Positions 1 to 48,680 of a DNA stretch of 64,000 nt are shown here, one piece after another. The position numbers and the translations under genes were made by a program. The stretch lies in contig NC_051090.1 of NCBI RefSeq assembly GCF_901709675.1, positions 2,415,342 to 2,479,341 on the forward strand, read 5' to 3'. Within the stretch, counting starts at the first letter, position 1, and each line of letters starts with the position of its first letter. This DNA is from Syngnathus acus (lineage: Eukaryota > Chordata > Actinopteri > Syngnathiformes > Syngnathidae). A model generated the notes under the pieces. That model ran no database searches. It worked only from the letters and a program-made list of their open reading frames with translations, and was not told the origin of the DNA.

Positions 1-10
1 TGGTCCTCAC

Positions 11-225
11 CCGTCTTCTTGTCGAACGGGCAGGAAGGCCTCAGCGTGGATGACGCGTTGTCCCGTAGGCAGAGCCGCCGACTGTTGCTGCAGCTTCTGC
101 GTTTCCCGCCGCTCCGAGATGCCCTGCAGCAGACGCAGCTCGCCGAAATTCCCAGCGGCTTGGTGGCCCGGCGCTGAGGCCTGGGACTTTTCCAGGTCCA
201 GGTTGCTTGTGTTTTCCAGGTACAT
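11..225 (-). CDS. oca2: Probable first coding exon of oca2 (P protein), partial
   Basis: OCA2 is a 12-pass melanosomal membrane protein that sets melanosome pH and anion flow and is needed for melanin synthesis. Only its N-terminal cytosolic part would be here. The exon spans 11-232. A splice acceptor (CTCCTGCAG) lies just before TGTCACCATG, and a clean donor (GTGAGG) lies at 10-5. The ATG at 225-223 has a good context (ACC before ATG) and opens 71 codons starting M-Y-L-E-N. Human OCA2 starts M-H-L-E and also has a non-coding exon 1 before the ATG exon. The gene lies directly downstream of herc2 in the same orientation, exactly as OCA2 does in mammals. The N-terminus of this family is poorly conserved, so the call rests mainly on synteny, the first residues and exon structure. 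An in-frame extension upstream to a GTG at 447 crosses the acceptor and is not believed. Confidence 0.6.
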
Positions 226-335
226 GGTGACACTGCAGGAGCAAAGAAAGGAGAGGAAGGACATTATTTTTGTCATCGTTTGGCCAGTTGCCACAGAACT
301 CAAATAGAAAAGCTGATAGCCGTCGTTTAGGGCCA

Positions 336-682
336 TCACATGACCCGCAAACACATCAGCTGAGGGGGGCCATGGCGGCAGGGGGTCAGTGGACCGGGTC
401 GGCTCCATCAGACATGCGCTCAGGAATCCGGCGGGATTATTGCTCACATGGAAGCCGACTAGCGCTCACGTGCTACGATTGAGGCCGAGGTCGGCGCTTC
501 TGGTAGTTTGCAGGCTAGCGTAGAACTTTTTGGCCGTAACTATCCATCACTGGAGACGTCAGAGTCCACCCAGCGGACACCCCCGGGGCCGAGCTTTCAC
601 TTGACTCACGCACTTGTGTGATGAGAATTTTGCTTCTGACGTCTTCACTAACCACATAACAACCTTGTCCAATTCATGTGAT
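336..682. promoter_or_regulatory. Cluster of M-box/E-box sites upstream of the oca2 coding exon
   Basis: Within 347 bp there are TCACATGA (336-343), TCACATGG (444-451), TCACGTGC (466-473) and TCATGTGAT (674-682). TCATGTGA and its reverse complement are the preferred M-box of MITF, the master regulator of pigment cells. If the non-coding exon ending at 1449 is real, the cluster lies in oca2 intron 1; otherwise it is the proximal promoter. Seen: the motifs. Inferred: pigment-cell use. Confidence 0.4.
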
Positions 683-1448
683 GGACCTCATCCTGGTCAT
701 GAATGAGAGCCTTTGTGGGCGCCTCTTGCCCGCCGGCTGTACGAGCAATACAAACTGCTTTTTTAACAATTTTACACTCTTTTCATTATTTGATTCAGAT
801 GAAGATTTAGTCCGTGCATAGTGTTTGTCAAGTGTGACGAGTTATGACATTGGACAGGAAAGCAAATATCCTTGAAATTCTGTGACCATTCTAAAATGAG
901 CAAAATACACAAAAATGAAATAAAAATAAGATGCGAGTGTGCCGCAATTCAAGGGAAGAGGAGCCGCTTTGATTGGCGGCAAATGCAGTCAGCTGTGTTC
1001 ACACCCACAACAGCGCACAACACCCTTTCTCAAGGACGACTTGCGCACGTCTGCAAAATTATACTCTGTCTACTACGCCTCTCTGCGCAGATTTAGAATG
1101 TACGATACACCACATTTGTACTATTCACAACATGTGAGCGTTTAGACTTTGTCAAGAATGAAACCGGTCAGGACAGGGTAAGGACCAAGACTTTGAAATT
1201 AGAGCTAGACAAGAATAAGACTTGATGAAATCAAGACCATGACGGTATGTTAATATAATTAGTTATATATTTTTTGTTATTATGAACATTATGCCATTTC
1301 TAAAACTACAAATGAAATGGCGGCCTAAGACCTTTGCGTACTACTGTGTATATAAATACATGTAATAAAACAAGAAGCAAACTTGTGAAACTTAAACAGG
1401 CCACTTTGAATTTCACCAAGACAAGTGGGAGAGAGGATGAGCGCTTAC

Positions 1449-1740
1449 CTACATTTACAAAAGTTGTTTAAGATGATGACGGGGGCAAGCAACGCTTCCG
1501 CTTGGCGACCTCCAGTGGGGCCGTGACTGAAGAAGATGATGGAGACAGAAGGAAGGGAGGAAGGAAGGAAGGGAAGGAGGCTGGAGGTGTCGGCGTCTCC
1601 TCTCCCAGCGAAGGAGGCGGATGGTCCTTGGCGGCCTGGACTGCAAAGGCTCGGCCGGCAGGGGAAGGTGGGAGGGTAAGAAGAGGGGGAGAAGAAGGAA
1701 GAGGAGAAGGAGGAGGAGGCCCAATCTTCTAATAGCTGCT
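1449..1740 (-). other. Possible non-coding exon 1 / promoter of oca2
   Basis: On the minus strand a near-ideal splice donor (TAG followed by GTAAGC) lies at 1449/1448. Upstream of it is a GC-richer block than the surroundings. It could splice to the acceptor before the oca2 ATG exon at 232, giving an intron of about 1.2 kb. No TATA box was recognised, and the transcription start is unknown. Beyond the M-box cluster, the intron (233-1448) shows nothing recognisable. Confidence 0.3.
1536..1722 (+). repeat. Purine-rich (GA/GGA) low-complexity tract
   Basis: About 190 bp is dominated by GGAAGG, GGAGG and GAAGAAG units on the plus strand (polypyrimidine on the minus strand). Reading frames through it encode Ser/Pro- or Gly/Glu-rich strings and are not credible genes. 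If oca2 starts here, the tract would lie in or next to its 5' UTR. Confidence 0.8.
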
Positions 1741-1849
1741 TAACTGCAAGACTTCGCCCAGTCCCCACCCCCTACAGCCCATTTAATCCTCACAACACTC
1801 CATAACGGCATTTTTGCAACACTCATTTTACTGCTCGAGTGATTTTCTA

Positions 1850-3365
1850 CTCTAGATTTTCTTTTTTTTTTGGTCTCATAACTTGAACTGAAAAAGTTGT
1901 AAAAAAAAAATTTGCAGAGTTGACACCGAGTTGAAAATTGAAAACAAAATTGCAGAATGTACAGCTATAGAGCAGTTATATTTATATTATATCATATATA
2001 TTATATTTTCCATGATGAAAAGTTGTCAGTTAATGTTTCTCTAAACTGTAACTAATGTTAGTTATTTTTAATTAGGAAACTGTTAGTTTTGTACTAAGAA
2101 TACTGTATATTAGGTTAATAAATTCTACAAAAAATATGTATGATTTCATTTGGTATTATTTTAAGAGTTCCTATGAATAATAAAAAATATTAATCATATA
2201 TAATCTGATTAATCATCTGAAAGACTTTATGAGTCATAAACTGCCATTGCTATTCATGTTTTCTGATGATCTATATCTACAAATATCATTTATCATATTT
2301 TTATTTATATATAGACTTTGTTACGGTAAGCTTGGATTTATAAATGTATTAATCTTAATTGTTTAGTTATTTATTATTTTTAAAATTGAGGTTCTACTGT
2401 TTTCGGCTGGCAAACTTTTGTGCCATTGGTATTTATCAGCATTTCAATATTTTTTGTTTTTTTTGTTTTAAAAGCACGTGAAAGGTTAGACAGACCGCAA
2501 GACTCTTGAGGAAAGTGTGTTTGTGTGTGCATGAGTGTGTGATGTTTGGGGGTTTTAGCACATTAAAGCCTTAAGACATCTCGGGATCAAAGGTCATGGG
2601 ATCACGTCCACATCCATTCGGGTCACTTTACTACACGTGATATATAGGACAAAAAATGTGCATAAGGTTCTTTGAAGGCTAAAAACCCCTTTCAATATTA
2701 ACAAATCAAATGCCAGAGTGTACTACGATACAATGAGGCTTGCAAAATTGACTTTACGTAACCTGCTACTTTTGAGTGGATTGTACGAGGCCTTCACTCT
2801 CTCGCCTCCAGTCGGACTGTATGAGAGCACCTGACTCTCAGCAGCGTAGTGTACATTCTTCCTGGGAAAAAAGGCAGCTAAGTCGACAAAGAATGCAATT
2901 GATTTTTAAGCCGAGCCTTCCCTCGTGCCTTTGAACTACTACTCAGAAAGATGGCTCGGTTTTTTTCCAAGGTAGAGCACGCGGGCACACACACGGGGTG
3001 TGGGAGGGCCGCGAGGACCAATCTCAACTTACTTCAAGATGGCTCCCTGGAACAAAAATACAAGATGATTGCTTTGCGCCCGAGCTGGAAAAAAAAATCT
3101 AGAAATGTGAATTTGCAAAATACCCTCCTACAGAAATAATGGCCCAAGTCATATTTTGACAAAAAATTATTTTGTTGCCTTTAGCACACATCATTCGTAC
3201 ACCTGAAATACAATTTTTACAACACATTGTTTTTTTTCTGGAAAAATTTAATAAAATCATTTAGGCCATTATTTTCGGAGGGTGATGAAATATGCCAAAC
3301 TGTCTCCACACTCTTGTACGTACACAGGAATGACAGCTTTGTGTTCGATACATGGCACAGTCATA
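1850..3365. other. AT-rich intergenic stretch between oca2 and herc2
   Basis: No gene, RNA or clear mobile element was recognised. The stretch is AT-rich from about 1850 to 2460 and contains CACGTG E-boxes at 2475-2480 and 2634-2639. A 62-codon plus-strand reading frame at 2951-3139 lacks any protein-like feature. Confidence 0.6.
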
Positions 3366-3379
3366 TTTAATTCTGTATA

Positions 3380-3385
3380 TTTATT
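3380..3385 (-). terminator. Candidate poly(A) signal of herc2
   Basis: TTTATT on the plus strand reads AATAAA on the minus strand, about 360 bp downstream of the herc2 stop codon. This gives a short 3' UTR. Other AATAAA-like hexamers occur nearby, so the exact site is uncertain. Confidence 0.35.
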
Positions 3386-3741
3386 TATGTACACACATTC
3401 AATGGGGAGACAGTGGTGACAAATACTTCAGTAGAGCAACGTCTGGGCTACGACGACATTTTCTTTTTTAAAAGGATTGTTTTCAAAGACAAAAACTGGG
3501 CAGCTACTGTTTATGCACTTGTATTTACAGAGACTCGAGTCGTCATTACAATATAAATAAAATCTAAGAATCACGGGATGGCTCCTCTTCTTCTAAGCTC
3601 TTAATGCTTCACAGCTGGTTGCACACACACTCACACATTCACACACAGACGAGTGCGCCTAACCTGCAGGAATGTGAGCATTAATAAAAAAAAAAAAAAG
3701 AATTCCACCTGGACTCGCCTTCCCCCTAACTCTACAGGAGG

Positions 3742-28983
<25,242 letters not shown>

Positions 28984-29742
28984 CTTTCCTCCCCTCCCCA
29001 GCGCCTCTCTCGGCTGCAAACGCAGCCAACCTGCAAATACGGGGAAGAAAAAAAACATGTGTAATGCGAATTAAATAACATTTGTGTTCAATACGACAGT
29101 AGCAGGCCAGTGATCTGCTCCTCCTCATCGTATGATTGCAACACATTTGGAAATCCAATCATGAGATGTTGACAGGCTGGACCAGAAAAATAGGTTGCTG
29201 CTGCATCTAAATTTAGTTCTTTTTATTTTGATCGCCACGAGAATGTCACACCGCCGCTCTATCGTTAGGCGAATAACACTTTTAAAATAAACATGACCTG
29301 GTATGTACACAACGTCAATTAGTCCAGGGAGGAATTACATGTATTTAAACAGCACTGTGTATGGGTGTGCTGCATGTGTGTGTATGTTTATCGTGACATG
29401 ACGATGGGGAGGGTGAGGTACATCATCGTCGTACCTTTTAAAATACCAGCCGGACTGCCACAGTTATCCTTCGACAATGCAGCTGCATATAAAAATCTAT
29501 CATATTAATATGTGCGTTGATTTAACAAGACAAAATTCATGCCATTTAGCTCGGCGGCTAATGCTAAGTAGCCTACCGCAAAGGGAATACGTTAGCCACA
29601 GCTAGCCATGCTAATACAGCTGTCGTCATCCTAGCTCGGATAGAAACACCCCTCCAAAAGTGTGACACCCGGGCGAAATGTTTTGGGGGGTAGCCAACAA
29701 TTAAACGCCTTCATAGTTCACAAAAAAAGACTTTTAAATTAC

Positions 29743-29830
29743 CTGCGGTCTTCCGCTGACGACTTTGCCGTCCTCTCCTTAGCTACTATGCTGCATTAAT
29801 TGGAATTGATTGACAGGTTACCGACAGAGG
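29743..29830 (-). promoter_or_regulatory. herc2 non-coding exon 1 and promoter area
   Basis: A donor (CCGCAG followed by GTAATT) at 29743/29742 fits splicing to the acceptor at 29031/29030, just before the ATG exon. The transcription start is probably within about 100 bp upstream. No TATA box was seen. The 712-bp intron 29031-29742 holds no recognisable element. Confidence 0.5.
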
Positions 29831-30457
29831 CACAAGCATGGAGACACATTACGTAGCCGTGGTGGAGCGTTTGATTGTGATTACTTTCTGGTGCCGTCAA
29901 AATGAGGGGTGGAGTGTCACGCGTGACAATGTACCGCTCCGCCCCCTCGGCACAAAGCGCAACTTAAAAGACGCCCTTCTTCTAAATTTAAGGCGGGACC
30001 TAAGCGCGGAAGCCTGCGGAATGGTTGGACATGAGAGTCGACATACGACGTTTCGAGGTTACGAACGGCGCACCACAAAAAAAAAAAGATGAAATTAAAA
30101 TGCGCTATAATTCATGCAAATTCTGTCTGCACCTGTGCAAATGTTCAGTTTTTGCTGTTCTACAACAAGGATTTGAACGGCAAAATGAATATTCTTCCAA
30201 AAGGAAGCAAACATTTTATTTTGCCAACACCACAAACTGTGTACATTTCATTTATACAACTCCAGTACAAATCCAGAATGCTATTTTATTCTTGTATTTT
30301 AGTACCGTTCATGTCATTAGCAACCCAATGTAGCAGTTCATGTTATCAATTAAATTGCCATACTTGAGTTGAAGTCCAAAAAAAAATAAAAATAACGTGG
30401 ATTACAGTAAAAACAGTATCTAATATTGCATACATAAACATATATATGTGCTCCATT

Positions 30458-31894
30458 TTACCCATCTTGTCTCTTTGGATATTTTTCCAGAGCCAGTCTG
30501 ACAAAGTCGTCTGCGCTGTCCAGAGAAACCAAGCGGTCCTAAACAAGCCGTGCAAAAAAGAAACATGCCGAGGTAAGTCCTGATGCTTTATACAATCAAC
30601 TGCCTGTGGCATGTTAATTCCATTAACGGACCCTTTAGTTAGCTAGCCTTTTATTAAATTAAGGATGGGACTCGAATCTTGTGTGCATGCGTGTGTACCA
30701 TGACGTAGAGGTATCTGGTCTGATGTCCCGTGCCGACAGGAAACAGGGATGTGTGTTCCAACAAATGGGTCAAGAGTTCTGTAGCTCTGGTGAGACCCTC
30801 CTGGTCTTGATTGAAGTCATTTTGATTGTTGACGTACAACAAGGCATCCACCTCAGATTGATAACCTGCAGGAGAAGAATCCACCCACCCAAAGTCACAT
30901 AGACACACATCTTTCAAATCAAAACAGCGTCTCACCTAATTGCAGCAGGATTTTTTTCCATCGTGCTCTCACTTCTCGTTTGGCGTAGCGTAGTGTGTGA
31001 ATGTCATAATTCAGCTGTTCCCATTCCTTGGCAAAAGACACGCTCAATGGATTAAATGAGTCTTCAATTTTGCATCGGCAAATTCCCATAGATGCCACTA
31101 GGTGGCGGAAGATCACCACTTTTTCAAACGATACAAAGCGTTTACTACTTACTGTACAGTAGCTGCCAAGTCCTTTTCTATTTTCATCCTTGTTTAGTAT
31201 CTAATTTAATTTAATTCCTGGATGGTAGGGTGGGGGTGAAGGGACGGTCTGAAGCTAATGGTTTATTTATATTTCCCAGATTGACCACGCTGTTGACCTA
31301 ATTATCCAAAAGGAACATTATTTAATTGTTTAATGTGTTCCCTGAATCATTTTGAGCCCAATTTGAAAGTTGTGTGTCACATGAACTGGTCAGTCAGCAA
31401 AGTGTGTTTACTAGTGCTCTAATTTTGTTAATGTGATGTTTCAAACTACCTTTGTGTTGGTTTTGTGTGGAAAAGCTTGCCGACCCTGACCCTGATGAAA
31501 CCAACACAAGCGTGTCTCACCTCCGTGGCCTTGTCAACCTGATTCCTCATGCTGATGAAAGCCTGCAGTTCTCGGTCCGATTCCCTTCTGCTGGACGACG
31601 AGGCACGTTTGTTTGTCCTCGGGCTCGGCTGCGTGAGCCACGGCGGTCTGCTTTCCGGCCGCTGCCTGAAGACAATCTCCTCCTCTGTGTCGCTACCGCT
31701 GGATCCACTGGACAGCTCCTCTGGTATCTTGCAAGCTTTGGCGTTGGGCATCCTGCAAAGAGAGAACGTGTTAAAAGTAACGAGGCTGGCTGGACGATTT
31801 GGAAATCATAGACTTACCGCAAAACTGCATTTTTCTTGCCTCTTTTGTACTTTAGGTAGAAGTGACAGCAGAACAGAGTCAAGCTGGCCCCCAT
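30458..31894 (-). CDS. Melanoregulin-like protein
   Basis: Melanoregulin (MREG) is a small acylated membrane-associated protein that couples melanosomes and lysosome-related organelles to RILP/dynactin and also regulates membrane fusion. Five exons are defined by clean GT-AG sites: 31818-31894, 31521-31752, 30936-31026, 30699-30865 and 30458-30538. Together they give 648 nt, 215 aa; human MREG has 214. The N-terminus ([14 protein letters not shown]) has a Cys pair like the palmitoylated cysteine cluster of MREG. Core matches are [24 protein letters not shown] and [12 protein letters not shown]. Residues about 27-100 (Ser/Arg-rich) differ from MREG, so this is probably a paralogue rather than the one-to-one orthologue. 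Candidate poly(A) signals (minus strand) are at 30285-30290 and 30215-30220. It lies tandem to herc2 and head-to-head with nipa2. Confidence 0.85.
31095..31108 (+). promoter_or_regulatory. CTCF-like motif in a melanoregulin-like intron
   Basis: CCACTAGGTGGCGG fits the CTCF core consensus closely. It lies in the intron between exons 2 and 3. Confidence 0.4.
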
Positions 31895-32474
31895 TTCCGC
31901 CAATGGATTCTCACTGAAGCTCCTCGAGTGAAGCGTTGACCTTCTTCCTACAGTCCTCCTGAGTAACTCGCAATGTTTCGATCCAACTAATACGTGTGTG
32001 TGTGTCAGAGGATGAATACAAGTAGTGTCCTGCATCATGTCCAATGAGAGTCATCTGTCAATTAAGGTTCGTCCACCACGTGAGTGCAAGGCAGCAGACA
32101 ACAACGCAGTCAACGCGAAACAGACAGAATTCCTGCATGAGGATCTTTTTTTTTTGCCTGTTGGCAGTTTTTCTACATAAGCTCGTATGATGAAGCGAAC
32201 TGCTATCGGCCTCAAAGTTGCTGTAATGTGGGGGGGGGGGGCGAGTTCCCCCTTGTGCCCCCCAGCCATCTGTGCCCATGAACGAATTAATATTATGACT
32301 TCCTTCAACACCACAGTGCTGTTTTTCTTATTTAACAATAAACACACACATTACTAGAATAATAGACCACTTCTGTTTATTTCAAGGTAAGCGCACCGTA
32401 TTTTTTTTTTCTTACAGTAATGAAAGTTGTGATCTCTTATTATAAATAAATCATGCATGTATCTTCGCTTACCC

Positions 32475-32770
32475 ATCTTTCAGGTAGCTTTTAAGATGCG
32501 GTGCTCCATGTGGTCCAGAAACGCCCCCAACTCTGATAGAAGCGCAAAGTGTGTGATCCCACGCGTGAACACTGGAGCGTGGGGCCGCTGCCGGCTGCTC
32601 AACAAGCCGCAAAGGCAGTCCAGTCCTGCCGGGTGTGCCAGCCAGAAAGACGACCAACCAGTCGTCGTCGCCTCGGCGGTTGTGATGGACGCAGAAAGTG
32701 GAAGGTGCGGTGGTTCCAAAGTGGCCGTGGGTGTTAGCCCTATTCAACCGGTTGTCGTGGAGTGGCTTTA
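32475..32770. other. Unassigned exon-like block between melanoregulin-like gene and nipa2
   Basis: Two minus-strand frames stay open here for about 80-90 codons. One ends exactly at a good donor (GATGG then GTAAGC, about 32475); the other contains GLDCLCGLLSS and ALLSELGAFLDH. On the plus strand a good acceptor (CATCTTTCAG) lies at about 32483, followed by an open frame to 32771. Neither product was recognised. It may be a 5' UTR exon of either neighbour. The rest of 31895-33444 shows no gene. Confidence 0.25.
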
Positions 32771-33443
32771 GAAAGGTACTTTGTCAACAAATTAATCCAA
32801 ATAATGTTTTTCTAGGTACGGGACCGACTTTGGCTAGCCGGAGTTAGCCCCTCATGCTAGGGAAGCTAGCGTTGCTACTGTGTGTGTAGAGAGTCGCTTA
32901 CTTGCCTTTTTGTTTGATTTAACTCAAAACTAATCCCTTTCACGATTTTGTTTCACTTATTTGCGGAAAATAAACTTGACTTCCGACTGAAAATAAACCA
33001 AACCCAACCGCGTAATCGTGCGCGTCAGCTAGCTGCGAGGCTAATTATGCTCACCTGTCGAGGTCACTTGAGTGACTGACGCTGACGACAAAGACAACAA
33101 AAAGGACGAAACAAAACAAATGCTCCTCAATTAACATAAGACAACGCGTGACGAGTCGTCAAAATACACCTTCAAGTGGGAAGTGGAGTGTCTTAGGTGT
33201 TTCCATAGGCGACCGAGCCGGTTCGACGAGATTGTGTAGCTCGCCATGGAGTGCAGCGTTAAAGTCGTGGACTCGGAGTCGAAACCGAATTGGACTTTTT
33301 GTAGCGAAAATGGTGCGTGAAATATTAACACTAAGAATATATCGTCATCATATTTGTCTGTACCTGTCTTGAATAATTTGGAGCCAGCTTTAAAAAAAAA
33401 AAAAAAAAAAACCTGACACAATACTGTTTGTTTTTTCCCCTGA

Positions 33444-35507
<2,064 letters not shown>

Positions 35508-36084
35508 AGACAATCAGGTCCGATGGATTGTACTTGTTTTAGTTTGCCTTACTTCCATTTTTCCCCTCTTCTCACTTTTCAATTCAGTTGTAGCACTGGG
35601 GAGAAAAAGACTGTTGGGAGTCCCTCGGAGGAATTCATGAAGTGAAAAATCATATACATTTATACAGTTTTGGAAAATAATTATGAAATCAGTCAAGTTT
35701 TCCTTTTTTTGTCCTTTATGGGTACAGTGGCCAGGGATAGCTACCTGGCTCTATTTTATTTTTTTAAGGTTATAATGTCAAGTCATGACATTCCTATTCA
35801 TTGCAATGGGCAAAGATGATTTGAGATACAATCCTGTTCAAAGGCATTGTATCTTGAGCATTTCTCTCCAGAAAGTGAAAATGGTCAAAATACAATATCA
35901 ACATTTTTTTTGTGATTTGTAACTATAGGTGAGTGATTCCTGACTAACCTTCCTCTTGCATTCCTGGGTCAATTTGACTCGTATGACTGTAACCCTCCTG
36001 TTATGTTTGTGTTTAAAAATGATCAGCAAGTGGCCTGATTAAATTGGCATTAGCCAATTAGCTCTGCTAAAATTGAAAAATGAA

Positions 36085-36180
36085 TTGATTGCATTTCAAT
36101 GGGAAAATTGGAGACATTTTGAGATCCAAGCATGGCTGCAGAACAAATTATACTTGTATCTCAAGGCACGACTCATGACT
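36085..36180. mobile_element. MITE-like fragment in the nipa2 3' UTR
   Basis: The stretch TCAATGGGAAAATTGG, TTTTGAGATCCAAGC ... CTTGTATCTCAAGGCAC contains inverted GAGATNCAAG/CTTGTATCTC ends. They resemble a widespread short DNA element of fish. A related but weaker fragment lies at about 35800-35890. The rest of the 3' UTR (35508-36510) shows nothing else. Confidence 0.35.
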
Positions 36181-36499
36181 CTACTTACCTTTTCTGCACT
36201 CCAAATGTTTTCTCATGTTTTACACGAACACTAAGTATAGCAATCATAGGATCATCAAGTTTTTTAAATGAGCGGAAATATTATACTTTTCATTTTAATA
36301 TTAAAACGGGTCCATTTGATCCACAGCATAGACGGAGGGTTGAACTTAATTTTCATGCACTGGAAATATCATTTATATTTAACATGAGGTTTGACTGTCA
36401 ATACAAATTGTTGTGATATGTGAAAGTAACTATTTTTGTTGTTTTTAATTTCTTTTAAAAAATGCATCTCTGCAGATGAACCAACAGATTTGTTACATA

Positions 36500-36516
36500 T
36501 TTATTGAAATAATAAA
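36500..36516. terminator. Back-to-back poly(A) signals of nipa2 (+) and cyfip1 (-)
   Basis: AATAAA on the plus strand at 36511-36516 would end nipa2 about 1.0 kb after its stop. TTTATT at 36500-36505 reads AATAAA on the minus strand and would end cyfip1 about 270 bp after its stop. If both are used, the two mRNAs end within or over the same 20-40 bp. Confidence 0.5.
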
Positions 36517-36771
36517 AGGATGATTAAAAGTCAAGGCACTGTCAATAGAAATGCGTTGGCATGCAAAATATGAAAAACTTCACCTCAAGTCTAATGTTCC
36601 ACCACCACCACAAAATCTTTTTAAATATTAATCTCTTAGAAAGTCTAGAAGTATAAAACAAATCTATTTCCCCGATAAGGCACGTGTGAATACAAAAAGT
36701 TGGGAATAACACCCTGTGGTCTTTGCTAACCAAGTCAAAGAAAAAAAGGAGTATTTGTAATATTTTTGCCT

Positions 36772-47658
<10,887 letters not shown>

Positions 47659-47990
47659 CCGCCGAGAGTTGTTGGTTAGCTTCGGGAAACCGAGAGTCGA
47701 CTAAGCCGACAGCAGCGCCATTCAGCCGGGCACGTCGTCGATTCCTCCCCTTCCTCCTTTTCCAACGAGGCTGGAAGTCCAAGTTAGTGTGTACGGGGAG
47801 TTTTTCCACGGTATCGTCGGTAGCTTGGGGAGTCCTTCCAGGCTCGGTGTTATTACCATGGGGCGGAGCACGGAGTTCCTGTCCAGGCTCAAACAAACTG
47901 GGAAATCCAACAGGAAGAGAAAAAGAGAGCCACAAACAGGCGGACGCAGAGGAGAAGAGTTGCCACCCCCATTTCGCCAGGAAAGGTGAA
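47659..47990 (-). promoter_or_regulatory. cyfip1 non-coding exon 1 and promoter area
   Basis: A strong donor (GGCGG then GTGAGT) at 47659/47658 ends a GC-rich stretch that fits a 5' UTR exon joining the acceptor at 45766. An open frame of about 130 codons on the minus strand crosses it but continues into the intron. The transcription start was not located. Confidence 0.5.
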
Positions 47991-48009
47991 GCCAAAGGAA
48001 TGTCCATGG

Positions 48010-48150
48010 ACCCCCGCATACTTGGGGTTCGACACCCGCGGATTCACGTATCCCATTTTCCTCCCCTAATATATTTTTATTTATTTATTGGAGTGCCCTG
48101 GGGTCGGGGAGCCAACCTCGTACTTCGCGGAAAACACTTATTTTATATCC
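48010..48150. mobile_element. Possible degraded DNA transposon fragment
   Basis: CCCGCATACTTGGGGTTCG, CCCGCGGATTCACG and TACTTCGCGGAAAAC resemble the CG-rich ends of pogo/Tigger-like elements. No transposase reading frame remains. The rest of 48150-48680 shows a CTCF-like CCACATGGGGGCAG (48365-48378) and nothing else. Confidence 0.3.
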
Positions 48151-48680
48151 CCACTTATCCAAGAATTAACTAATGGTAAAAAACACACATCTGTTTTGTG
48201 ACCACTCCTTCAACTTAAAACTTGGAAATCTCTATAATCCTTTCCACTCTCCAAAATACGTTTTTAATGCATAAAATAGCACTAATATTAAAGTTTATAC
48301 CTTGGTACTTTTTTTACTTCAATTCAATGGACATTGTACCACTGCTGTAAGTGCGCTCATTGGCCACATGGGGGCAGTATAACAGACATAAGGCTATAAA
48401 AGGGTTGTCAAGTTTGATTCAAGACTTTTTAACTATATTTGATAATGCTCTTACCTTAACTAAATGAAAATGCTGAAGAATATATCACAAGTATCAGTGC
48501 CACTAAAATAGGCCATTAAAATAACAGCTTCAAAATGAAGTAGGATTTACTGTGCTTCAAACAACAACACATTATTAACAGTCACCTTGATAACAGGTCA
48601 AAATATATTTAGTCTTGCTTTTTTGCAATCACATGATTTATAGTGCTCATAAAACTCTTTGTTAGTCTGCGGCCGCCCCG

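Noticed and set aside
7-447. 146-codon minus-strand frame as a full N-terminal gene
   Set aside because: It starts at GTG and runs through a clear splice acceptor at 233-234. Only the part from the ATG at 225 is kept as exon sequence.
1445-1768. Minus-strand 107-codon frame rich in Ser/Phe/Pro
   Set aside because: It is the translation of a GA/CT low-complexity tract with no ATG in good context and no protein resemblance.
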